15,851 bases of DNA from Thermoplasmata archaeon (lineage in GTDB: Archaea > Thermoplasmatota > Thermoplasmata > Lutacidiplasmatales > UBA184): the NCBI GenBank assembly GCA_030046135.1, contig JASIEC010000006.1, forward strand, positions 1 to 15,851, given 5' to 3'. Shown here one piece after another: positions 6,363 to 13,210 of this stretch. The position numbers and the translations under genes were made by a program. The notes under the pieces were generated by a model. That model did not search any database. It was not told the DNA's origin and was given only the letters and a program-made list of their open reading frames with translations. Every line of letters begins with the position of its first letter. Within the stretch, counting starts at the first letter, position 1.

Positions 6363-7586
6363 GTGTCGTACTGGGCGAAGTACGGCGACCTTCTCAGGAA
6401 CCGCCGGTTCGTCCGGTTCGAGGTCTCGGCGATCTCGGCGAGCCTGGGCTACTCCGTCTACGCGATCTCGATCCCCTGGCTGGCCCTCGAGTTCTCGGGG
6501 AGCCTCCTCGTCGTCGGCCTCGTCCTGTTCGCGGAGTACGGCATCTACGCCCTCACGTTCCTGATCGCCCCCTGGGTCGATCGCGCCCGGAACAAGCGGA
6601 CGATCTACCTCGCCTGCTACCCCGTGCAGGCGATCGCGGCGACCCTCGTCGCGGTCGCGCTCACCGAGCGAGTCCTGACCCCGCCGCTCCTGCTCGGGCT
6701 CGTCGCGTTCGTCTCGCTGCTCTGGGATTTCGTCTGGGCGTCGAACAACATCGTCCCTCGCCTGCTCCTCGCTCCCGACGATCTGTTCCGGGCGCAGGGT
6801 CTCGGGAGCGTCCTCGGGGGGGTCGCCCAAGTCGGCGGCTACGCGGCCGGCGCGATCACGCTCGTCGTGGTCGGACCGGCGGGAGGGATGTTCCTCTACG
6901 CAGGCCTCCTCGCCGCCGGCACGGCGGTCGCGGCGACGGTCTCCCTGCCGTCCCCCGCCGCGGTCGTGCGGCCTGACTACTGGAGGGAGTTCAGGGAGGG
7001 GTGGAGGCAGTTCTCGCGGCGGGCCGTCCGGTCCCTCCTCCCGCTCGGGTCGTCGGAGCTCCTCCGGGGGTTCTTCGTCGCCGCGCCGCCGCTCCTGATC
7101 ACGCTCCTCGCCGCGCGCGTCCTGGCGGCGGGGGCCTCGGGCTACAGCGAGCTCTACGCGGCGTGGGTCGCGGGGGGCCTCGGTGTGGGGCTCGTGCTCG
7201 GGGCGCTCAACCCGAGGCATCGGATCGGCACGATCCTCCTCGGCGCGGCCGTCTCGGAGGGTCTTCTCGTCCTGGCGGCGGTCCTCCTGGCACCCGACCT
7301 CCTCGCGGGCGCCGCGCTCTGGTTCGGGATCGGGGCCGCGGGGAGCGCCTACCTCGCCTCCGTCTCGACGTTCCTCCAAGGAACGTACCCGCCCGAGACG
7401 CTCGGTCGGATCACGGCGAATCTCTACGTGTTCACGGGCGCCGCGAGCGCGGCGGGGGCCCTCGTCCTCGGCGCGCTCGCGAACACGTGGCCTGCGGTGG
7501 AGTTCGGCGCCCTCGTGGGGGCCGGGTTCCTCGGCCTCGCGGTCGTGGTACTGTCGCAGCCGTCGATCCGGCGCCTCGCGTTCTGA
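6363..7586 (+). CDS. MFS transporter
   Basis: A 407-residue integral membrane protein of the major facilitator superfamily, with two hydrophobic bundles of about five to six helices each and a central basic loop (near REFREGWRQFSRRAVRSLLP). The loop between helices 2 and 3 reads APWVDRARNKRTIYL (Asp73, Arg74, Lys78, Arg79), a weakened form of the MFS motif GxLxDRxGRR. The overall look, with SVYAISIPWLALEFSG at the N-terminus and SYLAS-like small-residue helices at the end, resembles the MFS_3/enterobactin-exporter-like drug or siderophore efflux group, though the substrate cannot be read from sequence. Start is GTG at 6363, with GAGG upstream, 31 bases after the unknown gene. The Fur-like gene follows 63 bases later behind its own promoter. 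If that protein senses metal, this transporter could be connected to metal handling, but nothing shows this directly. Confidence 0.9.
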   Translation: MSYWAKYGDLLRNRRFVRFEVSAISASLGYSVYAISIPWLALEFSGSLLVVGLVLFAEYGIYALTFLIAPWVDRARNKRTIYLACYPVQAIAATLVAVALTERVLTPPLLLGLVAFVSLLWDFVWASNNIVPRLLLAPDDLFRAQGLGSVLGGVAQVGGYAAGAITLVVVGPAGGMFLYAGLLAAGTAVAATVSLPSPAAVVRPDYWREFREGWRQFSRRAVRSLLPLGSSELLRGFFVAAPPLLITLLAARVLAAGASGYSELYAAWVAGGLGVGLVLGALNPRHRIGTILLGAAVSEGLLVLAAVLLAPDLLAGAALWFGIGAAGSAYLASVSTFLQGTYPPETLGRITANLYVFTGAASAAGALVLGALANTWPAVEFGALVGAGFLGLAVVVLSQPSIRRLAF

Positions 7587-7621
7587 GGAGGGAGACACCC
7601 CCGCCCGCGTCTCGCCCACCC

Positions 7622-7628
7622 TAAATAT
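7622..7628 (+). promoter_or_regulatory. TATA box of the Fur-like gene
   Basis: TAAATAT is centred 25 bases before the ATG at 7650, predicting a leaderless transcript. It is one of the clearest AT islands in the window. It overlaps by two bases the inverted repeat at 7627-7651. Confidence 0.65.
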
Positions 7629-7651
7629 CGCGGCGCCGTCGGAGCCGCGAT
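7627..7651. repeat. Perfect inverted repeat between TATA box and start codon
   Basis: ATCGCGGC (7627-7634) and GCCGCGAT (7644-7651) are exact reverse complements separated by nine bases. The repeat covers the edge of the TATA box, the predicted transcription start and the first two bases of the ATG. A protein bound there would block initiation, so it is a good candidate for an autoregulatory operator. GC-rich eight-base repeats also arise by chance in such DNA. Confidence 0.5.
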
Positions 7652-7937
7652 GGCCTCCCCCCGTCGCGGCCCCGGCCGGCGCCGGCGGGCCACCTCCCCG
7701 TCCCTTGTGCCCCAGGTGCGCGTGCACGTCGTCCGCTCCGCGCCCGCGAGCGACCCGCACGCCCACGCGGTGTGCCGGGGGTGCGGCCGGATCCAGGAGA
7801 TCGAGCTCTCCGAGCTCGACCGGCACCTGCTCACCGAGCTCGCCGCCCAGGCCCCCGAGGAGTGGGCGGTCGAGCGGATCGCCTTCTCGCTGAGCGGCAC
7901 CTGCCGTCGGTGCCGCGAGGGCCGGTCGACCCCCTGA
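7650..7937 (+). CDS. Stand-alone Fur-type zinc-binding/dimerisation domain protein
   Basis: A 95-residue protein that matches only the C-terminal half of Fur/PerR/Zur regulators. HAHAVCRGCGRIQEIE (residues 37-52) corresponds to the Fur HHHxxCxxCGxxxE segment, with His37, His39, Cys42 and Cys45. SLSGTCRRCRE (80-90) gives the second CxxC of the structural zinc site, Cys85 and Cys88. The usual N-terminal winged helix of about 80 residues is absent. Residues 1-20 are instead a basic, Pro/Arg-rich stretch (MASPRRGPGRRRRATSPS). The upstream DNA encodes the end of the MFS gene and a promoter, with no displaced helix-turn-helix, so it is not a simple frameshift. A TATA box 25 bases upstream supports the ATG. 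The dehydrogenase homologue starts 13 bases after it, probably the same operon. It might bind zinc, pair with a full Fur protein, or be a degraded regulator. Confidence 0.78.
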   Translation: MASPRRGPGRRRRATSPSLVPQVRVHVVRSAPASDPHAHAVCRGCGRIQEIELSELDRHLLTELAAQAPEEWAVERIAFSLSGTCRRCREGRSTP

Positions 7938-7950
7938 CGGCGGCCGGGGC

Positions 7951-9120
7951 GTGGCGGCGTTCTTCACCGCGCCCTCGATCGCCTGGGGCCCCGGCGCCGT
8001 CGAGCAGCTGAGCGCGCTGGGAGCGCGACGGGCGCTCGTCGTCGTCGACGACGCCGTGGGCCACGGCGACGGACCCCGCCGCGTCACCGAGGAGCTCGAG
8101 AAGGCCGGGACCCACGTCGAGGTGACGTCGGCCGGCGCGACGCCGGGCTCGACCGCCTCCGTCGCGCGCCTCCGCGACGCGATCACCTCGGCCGGACCGG
8201 ATTGGCTCGTCGCGCTCGGGGGCGGGTCGACAATCGATGGGGCGAAGGCCGCCCGGTGGGCGGCCGAGGTTCCCGGGGTCTCGCTCGAGGCGCCGCCCTC
8301 GATCGTCGAGCTCCCCGGTCCCCCCCGCGTCCGGTTCGTCGCGATCCCGACCACGAGCGGGAGCGGGTCCGAGGCGAGCTGGGCGGCGGACCTCACCGGT
8401 CCGGAGGGGGCCCCGATCGAGCTCGCCCATCGGGCGCTCGTGCCGGAGTGGGCCCTCGTCGACCCCGCGTTCGCCCGCGGACGCAGCCGCCCGCAGGTCC
8501 TCGCGGGAGCGCTCGAGATCGCGGGCCTCGCCGCCGAGGCGTACCTCTCGGCGTGGGCGAACCCGTTCTCCGACGCGCTCGCGGTGAGCGCCCTCGGGAC
8601 CGTCCTCGCTCGACTCCCTCACGCGGTGCGATGGAGCGACGACCCCGAGGCCCCGGAGTCCCTCCACTACGCGGCCACGGCCGCGGGCCTCGCAGCGTCG
8701 AACGCCCAGCGGGGCCTCGCGCACGCCCTCGCCCGGGCGCTCGAGGCCCCCACGGGGCTGCCGTACGCCACGCTCGTGGGGGTGGCCCTCCCCGCCGTGC
8801 TCGAGTTCGATCGGCCGGCGTGCCGGGAACGGCTCGACACGCTCGCGGACGCCGTGGCGCGCCCGGGGGAACCGGCCCGCCCCTCGATCGCGGAGCGGCT
8901 CCGCCGGCTGTCCGAGAGCCTCGGGCTCCCGTCGACGCTGGTCGCCGCGGGCGTCGATCGAAGGCGGGTCGACGCGGCCCGGCGCTCGGTCGTCGAGCGG
9001 ACCCTTCGCTCCCCGGCGGCGCTCGCGAACCCCCGGGTGCCGGGCGCAGCGGACCTCGAGACGCTCCTCGAGGTCGTGCTCGTGGGACCCGGCGAGACCC
9101 GACCGGTCGCCCCGCGCTAA
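7951..9120 (+). CDS. Iron-containing alcohol dehydrogenase homologue lacking most metal ligands
   Basis: A 389-residue protein with the group III alcohol dehydrogenase fold. The nucleotide-binding half is intact: LVVVDDAV, ALGGGSTIDGAKA (GGGS at 90-93, Asp96, Lys99) and IPTTSGSGSEA. The all-helical half has the family EAY motif (196-198). By alignment to the family, the four metal ligands read Glu189 (usually Asp), Leu193 (usually His), His258 (kept) and Tyr272 (usually His of PHG); the nearby conserved His is Arg262. Spacing between positions 258 and 272 is 14, as in FucO, so the alignment is firm. Normal members reduce or oxidise alcohols and aldehydes with Fe or Zn. This one may act without metal, use another chemistry or be non-catalytic. 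It follows the Fur-like gene by 13 bases, starts with GTG and ends tail-to-tail with the PhoU-type gene, with which it shares four bases. Confidence 0.9.
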   Translation: MAAFFTAPSIAWGPGAVEQLSALGARRALVVVDDAVGHGDGPRRVTEELEKAGTHVEVTSAGATPGSTASVARLRDAITSAGPDWLVALGGGSTIDGAKAARWAAEVPGVSLEAPPSIVELPGPPRVRFVAIPTTSGSGSEASWAADLTGPEGAPIELAHRALVPEWALVDPAFARGRSRPQVLAGALEIAGLAAEAYLSAWANPFSDALAVSALGTVLARLPHAVRWSDDPEAPESLHYAATAAGLAASNAQRGLAHALARALEAPTGLPYATLVGVALPAVLEFDRPACRERLDTLADAVARPGEPARPSIAERLRRLSESLGLPSTLVAAGVDRRRVDAARRSVVERTLRSPAALANPRVPGAADLETLLEVVLVGPGETRPVAPR

Positions 9121-10196
9121 CCGGCGGGGACGGCGCCGGCCTTCGCCGGGGGCTCGCCGGTCTCCGACACCCGGATCGGGGTCTCGACCGCGCGGTTGAT
9201 CGCGATCTCGGCGAGGTCGCTCGCGTAGAACATCGCCCGCTCGAGGCTTTCGAGCACGTAGGCGAGGCCGACCGCGAGCCGGCCGTGCTTCGAGGCGAGC
9301 TCGCGGAGGATCTGGTCGCGCTCCCGGACGAGCTCCTCGGCCCCGTCGAGGACGGCGTTCGCCCTCGCGATGTCCCGGGAGTCGAGGCTCTCGAGGGCGT
9401 CGACGAGGCCGGCCGCGGCCCGGGTCGCCATCCGCTCGAGCGCGTCGACGATCTTCGGCGGGGTCGGCTCGCGCCCGAGGATCGCGACGGTCCCGGCGAT
9501 CCGGACCGCGTGGTCGGCGATCCTCTCCAGGACCCGCGAGGCGAGGAGGAACGTCGAGCAGTCCGGCAGCGTGAGGTCGAGCGTCGCGAGGATCCTTCCG
9601 TCGCGGAGCGCGCTCGTCACCTGCTTCTCGAGGAACCAGTGGAGCCGGTCGACCTCCCAGTCCCGCTCGATCACGTCCCTCGCGATCGAGGCGTCCCGGC
9701 CCCGGAACGCGGCCATCGCGTCGGCCTGCATCGCCCGGACCATCTGGTGCTCGCGCCGCAGGATCGACGGGATCGGGAGCGGGTTCGCGCCGACGACGTC
9801 CTGGAGGACCACCGACTCGGCGGTCTCCTCGAGGATCTCGGGGCCGATCATCCTCTGGGCGAAGTTCCGCACGACCTCGCGGGTCCGCGCGCTCATCCGG
9901 CCCGGCGTCCTCACCTCGAGCAGCGGGTAGCCCGCGATGTACTCGGCGATCAGCCGGCGGAACAGGTGCTCCTGCTCCATGTCGTTGGCGACCTCGACGA
10001 CGCGCCGCTCGGCCTCGGGGGTCGCGGTCGATCCGGCGTAGACGGTGAGGGTCCCGTCGGCCCGGGGGGTGAAGAACAGGACGTCGCCCGCGCCGAGGCC
10101 CCGCGCCGTCACCCAGTTTTTCGGGAGGGAGACGATGAACGTCGAGCCGCCCGTCTTCTGGATCCGCCGGCCGTGGAACCCTCCGCTCGAGCGCAT
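9117..10196 (-). CDS. AbrB-PhoU family phosphate regulator
   Basis: A 359-residue cytoplasmic protein. Residues about 8-52 are an AbrB/SpoVT swapped-hairpin DNA-binding domain (RRIQKTGGSTFIVSLPKNWV, then GAGDVLFFTPRADGTLTVY). Two PhoU helical bundles follow, each with PhoU-like motifs: EHQMVRAMQADAMAAF in the first and LASRVLERIADHAVRIAG in the second, plus a matching ARANAVLDGAEELVRERDQ stretch. This AbrB-plus-PhoU layout is common in archaea, where it is thought to control phosphate uptake genes, and PhoU bundles usually bind metal clusters. The start is ATG at 10196, with a TATA box (10225-10232) about 30 bases upstream that is centred in a nine-base inverted repeat, a likely autoregulatory site. 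Its TAG shares the bases CTAA with the TAA of the dehydrogenase homologue on the other strand. No Pst transporter is in the window. Confidence 0.94.
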   Translation of the reverse strand: MRSSGGFHGRRIQKTGGSTFIVSLPKNWVTARGLGAGDVLFFTPRADGTLTVYAGSTATPEAERRVVEVANDMEQEHLFRRLIAEYIAGYPLLEVRTPGRMSARTREVVRNFAQRMIGPEILEETAESVVLQDVVGANPLPIPSILRREHQMVRAMQADAMAAFRGRDASIARDVIERDWEVDRLHWFLEKQVTSALRDGRILATLDLTLPDCSTFLLASRVLERIADHAVRIAGTVAILGREPTPPKIVDALERMATRAAAGLVDALESLDSRDIARANAVLDGAEELVRERDQILRELASKHGRLAVGLAYVLESLERAMFYASDLAEIAINRAVETPIRVSETGEPPAKAGAVPAG

Positions 10197-10208
10197 GGAC
10201 CGCCGCGG

Positions 10209-10243
10209 GCGGACCGACCTGGCTCTATATAGAATCGGTCCGC
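10209..10243. promoter_or_regulatory. Promoter and dyad operator of the AbrB-PhoU gene
   Basis: GCGGACCGA (10209-10217) and TCGGTCCGC (10235-10243) are exact reverse complements with 17 bases between them, and the spacer holds the palindromic TATA box CTATATAG (10225-10232). A third half-site, CGGTCCG, lies at 10245-10251, nine bases after the same heptamer at 10236-10242. TBP and a regulator bound to this dyad would exclude each other. The adjoining protein carries an AbrB domain, so autoregulation is the simplest reading. On the plus strand the box could also start a transcript toward 10333, but that gene has its own TATA box. Confidence 0.65.
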
Positions 10244-10296
10244 GCGGTCCGGAGGCCTCGCGCCCCGGCCGCGGAGCGCCGTCCGTCCGGGCACGG

Positions 10297-10304
10297 TAAA
10301 ATAG
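10297..10304 (+). promoter_or_regulatory. TATA box of the dehydrogenase operon
   Basis: TAAAATAG is centred about 33 bases before the GTG at 10333, predicting a leader of about seven bases. A GGAG (10325-10328), four bases before the GTG, could act as ribosome binding site. Confidence 0.55.
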
Positions 10305-10332
10305 GAATCGCGCCGGTCGAGCGCGGAGTCCC

Positions 10333-11997
10333 GTGGCCTCCCGACCTCTTCGTCGGTTCCGGTTCGGCCGCGCGCTCCGGGCCTCCGAGGAGGGGAGGAC
10401 GATCCTCGAGGCCCTGGTCGGGGAGCGTCTCCCCGCCCTCGTGCGATCGGTCCGCTACCATCGGCCTCGCGCCGCGTTCTGCGGCGTCGGCTTTTGCACG
10501 GGGTGTCTCGTCCGCGTCAACGGCCGACCGAACGTCCGAGCGTGCCGCCAAGCGGTCCGGGAGGGCGACCGGGTGGCGACGGAGAACAGCTGGCCGAGCC
10601 CGCGGTTCGACGTCCTCGGCGCGCTCGACGCGCTGTTCCCGAGAGGGATCGATACCCTCCACGGGTTCCGGCGGCCGGCGTTCGCGACGCGGACCTACCA
10701 GCGCGTCGTGCGGCGACTCGCGGGGTACGGCCGCCTCCCGGATCACGGGGCCCCCGCGGCCGGGATCCGGCCCCCGACTGTCCTCCGAGCGCGCGTCGTG
10801 ATCGTGGGGGGAGGGAGGGCTGGCGCCGCCGCCGCGGCCCGGGTGGCCGCGCTCGGCGAGCCGGCGCTCCTCCTGGACCGGGGCCCCGGCCCCGGGCCGA
10901 TCCCGGGGGTCGAGGTGCTCCCGTCCACGACGGCGACCGTTCTCTCGGCGGCCGGTCCCGGCGGAGGCGACCAGTTCACGCTCCTCGGGTACAGCGCGGA
11001 GGACGCCGGAGTGCTCGTCCGGGCCCCCGCGGTGATCGTCGCGACGGGGAGCTACGACGCCTCCCTCCTCTTCGAGGGGAACGATCGGCCCGGCGTCATG
11101 ACCGCCGACCTCGCGCTCGGGCTCGCGCGCGGCGCTCGATCCCTCCCGTTCCGCCGCGCGGTCGTCGTCGGGAGCGGCCCCCGCGCCCTCGAGGTCCTCT
11201 CCGCGCTCGGTCCGCGGGCGTGCGCCGTCTCCGCCCCCGGGGGGATCCCGCCCGAGCTCGTCCGACGAGCGTCCGAGCTCGGCGTGTCCCTGTTTCCCCG
11301 GTCGATGGTCGTGCGCGCGAGGGGGCGCTCTCGGGTCCGGTCCGTCGAGCTGCGGCGCCGCGGTTCCGGGCCGACCGACCTCGTCCCGTGCGACGCGATC
11401 GTCCTCGCCCACCGTCGCCTCCCCCACCATCCCCTGCTCTTCCAGGCCGGAGCGACGATGGTCTGGCGTCCTCTGTCCCGGGGATACTACCCCGCCCTCG
11501 ACCCGTCGGGGCGGACGAGCGTGCCCGCGCTCTTCGCGGCCGGCTCCGTGGCCGGCGTCGCCCCGGCTGAGGCGGCCGCGAGCGGCGTGGCCGCGGCGGA
11601 GGCGGCGCTGGGGCGACCGCGCTCGGGCCCCCCGAGCACGCCCGTCGATCCCGGGAACTCCGGGGAGTACGACGGGTACTTCGAGGAGCTCCTCACCCAG
11701 CCACGCCGGGGGAAGTGGGTCGCCTGCGCGTGCGAGGACGTGCTGCTCGACGAGCTCGAGGCGGCGAGCGGCCGGGGGTACCGCGGCCTCGAGGTCGTCA
11801 AGCGCTACACCGGGCTCGGCACGGGGCTCTGCCAGGGGCGCTACTGCGTCCCCGACGCCCTGTCGGTCCTCTCGGTCCTCGAGCACCGGGCCCCCCCCGA
11901 GGTGGGCTACCTCACCCAACGTCCCCCGGTCGTGCCGACCCCGTTGGGGTCCCTCGCCCGGCTCCACGACGAGGTCGGGGGGGAGGTCGTCCCGTGA
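10333..11997 (+). CDS. Sarcosine/opine/proline dehydrogenase-type alpha subunit with two 2Fe-2S sites
   Basis: A 554-residue flavoprotein. Residues about 5-90 are a plant-type 2Fe-2S ferredoxin domain (Fer2_4) with ligands Cys50, 55, 58 and 71 in CGVGFCTGCLVRVNG...C. Residues about 153-430 are a two-dinucleotide-binding-domain oxidoreductase: VIVGGGRAGAAA at 156-167 binds FAD, VVVGSGPRALEV a second nucleotide, and SVPALFAAGSVAGV closes the FAD site. Residues about 460-510 are a BFD-like 2Fe-2S domain with CAC (Cys465, 467) and CQGRYC (Cys500, 505). This equals fused HcnA and HcnB, and SoxA without its aminomethyltransferase (GCV_T, folate) half. The unit should pass electrons from the beta subunit's amine oxidation to a carrier. 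The downstream beta gene overlaps by GTGA, so both are made together. The amine substrate is unknown. Confidence 0.92.
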   Translation: MASRPLRRFRFGRALRASEEGRTILEALVGERLPALVRSVRYHRPRAAFCGVGFCTGCLVRVNGRPNVRACRQAVREGDRVATENSWPSPRFDVLGALDALFPRGIDTLHGFRRPAFATRTYQRVVRRLAGYGRLPDHGAPAAGIRPPTVLRARVVIVGGGRAGAAAAARVAALGEPALLLDRGPGPGPIPGVEVLPSTTATVLSAAGPGGGDQFTLLGYSAEDAGVLVRAPAVIVATGSYDASLLFEGNDRPGVMTADLALGLARGARSLPFRRAVVVGSGPRALEVLSALGPRACAVSAPGGIPPELVRRASELGVSLFPRSMVVRARGRSRVRSVELRRRGSGPTDLVPCDAIVLAHRRLPHHPLLFQAGATMVWRPLSRGYYPALDPSGRTSVPALFAAGSVAGVAPAEAAASGVAAAEAALGRPRSGPPSTPVDPGNSGEYDGYFEELLTQPRRGKWVACACEDVLLDELEAASGRGYRGLEVVKRYTGLGTGLCQGRYCVPDALSVLSVLEHRAPPEVGYLTQRPPVVPTPLGSLARLHDEVGGEVVP

Positions 11998-13157
11998 CGC
12001 TCGAGCGCGATCGCTACCGGGTTGTGATCGTCGGCGCCGGGATCGTGGGCCTCTACACGGCCTACCATCTGGCGCGCGCCGGCGCGGGGCCGATCGCGGT
12101 CGTCGATCGCGGCTTCCTCTCCTCCGGAGGCTCCGGCCGCAACGGCGGCGGGATCCGGCAGCAGTGGGAGACGCGGTCGACGATCCGCCTCGCCCGCGAG
12201 TCGATCGCCGCCTACCGCCGGTTCGGCTCGGAGTTCGGCTACAACATCTGGTTCCGGCAGGGAGGGTACCTCTTCCTCGCCGAGACGCCCGCCGAGCTCG
12301 ATCGTCTGCGGGCCGTCCACGACGTCGTCGTCGCGGAGGGACTCCCCTCGCGCCTCCTCTCCGAGGGGGAGGTCGGGGCGCACGTCGAGGGGATCGCCCC
12401 CGGCGCGGTCGTGGGGGGGGCGTACCTGGGCTCCGACGGGACCCTCTACCCGTTCCCCGCCGTCTGGGGGGTGTACGAGGCCGCGCGGTCGCTCGGGGTC
12501 GAGGTCGCGCTCGGGGTCGAGGCCCGCGGGGTCTCCTCCGAGAACGGTCGGGTCTCCCGCCTCGTCACCTCCGACGGATCGATCGCGACCGATACGATCG
12601 TGAACGCCGCCGGAGGGTGGTCCGCCGACCTGTCACGCCGGGCGGGCCTCGACGTTCCCAACGTCGCGTCGCGCCACGAGATCCTCGCGACGGAGCCGCT
12701 GAAGCCGTTCCTCGACCCGATGGTCGTGCGACGCTCCGACGGGCTCTACTTCAGCCAAACGATGCGGGGGGAGATCGTCGGCGGGGTGACCGTCCCGCAT
12801 CCCCCCGGCACCGCGCGGGGGGTCCCGAGCTCGCCCCGGTTCCTCACGTCGATGGCCCGGGCGCTCGTCACCCTCGTGCCCCGGCTCGCGTCGGTCGGGG
12901 TCCTGCGGGCCTGGGCCGGGTTCTACGACGACACGCCGGACGGGTTCCCGATCGTCGGCGAGGACCCGCGCCTCCCCGGGTTCGTCCACGCGAACGGCTT
13001 CGGCGGGCACGGGTTCATGCTCGCCCCCGCCGCGTCCCGCCGGGTCGCCCAGTCGGTGCTCGGCGAGGCGACCGACCTCGACCCGAGAGAGTTCGGCCCG
13101 GGCCGTTTCGCCGCCGGTCCCGCCGGCCGCGCCGTCGAGGGCCTCCAGCTCGGCTGA
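11994..13157 (+). CDS. Sarcosine/opine/proline dehydrogenase-type beta subunit (DAO-family FAD enzyme)
   Basis: A 387-residue FAD-dependent amine dehydrogenase subunit. VVIVGAGIVGLYTAYHLA (residues 10-27) is the FAD-binding Rossmann motif, with Asp38 the likely ribose ligand. SGGSGRNGGGIRQQW (44-58) is the conserved GRNxGG loop of the SoxB/HcnC group near the flavin. VNAAGGWSADL is the second FAD-contact motif. WAGFYDDTPDGFPIVG and GFGGHGFMLAPA form the C-terminal substrate/flavin cover. Relatives oxidise sarcosine, proline, hydroxyproline, octopine or glycine (HCN synthase). No SoxD or SoxG gene is present, so it is a two-gene enzyme. The GTG start lies in the GTGA overlap with the alpha gene's stop. 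The glycerate kinase homologue follows 53 bases downstream. Family is sure, substrate is not. Confidence 0.93.
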   Translation: MTLERDRYRVVIVGAGIVGLYTAYHLARAGAGPIAVVDRGFLSSGGSGRNGGGIRQQWETRSTIRLARESIAAYRRFGSEFGYNIWFRQGGYLFLAETPAELDRLRAVHDVVVAEGLPSRLLSEGEVGAHVEGIAPGAVVGGAYLGSDGTLYPFPAVWGVYEAARSLGVEVALGVEARGVSSENGRVSRLVTSDGSIATDTIVNAAGGWSADLSRRAGLDVPNVASRHEILATEPLKPFLDPMVVRRSDGLYFSQTMRGEIVGGVTVPHPPGTARGVPSSPRFLTSMARALVTLVPRLASVGVLRAWAGFYDDTPDGFPIVGEDPRLPGFVHANGFGGHGFMLAPAASRRVAQSVLGEATDLDPREFGPGRFAAGPAGRAVEGLQLG

Positions 13158-13210
13158 CCGACCCCGCCCGGGTCGCCACTCTCTTGACCCCGACCGGCGG
13201 TCCGCCGGCC

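Noticed and set aside
5523..8396. A 957-codon open frame on the minus strand
   Set aside because: It is antisense to the iron-sulfur protein, MFS, Fur-like and dehydrogenase genes, is low-complexity Arg/Pro/Gly-rich and matches no family. Long antisense frames are expected in such GC-rich DNA.
10225..11967. A 580-codon minus-strand frame
   Set aside because: It is the antisense shadow of the dehydrogenase alpha subunit and has no recognisable domain.
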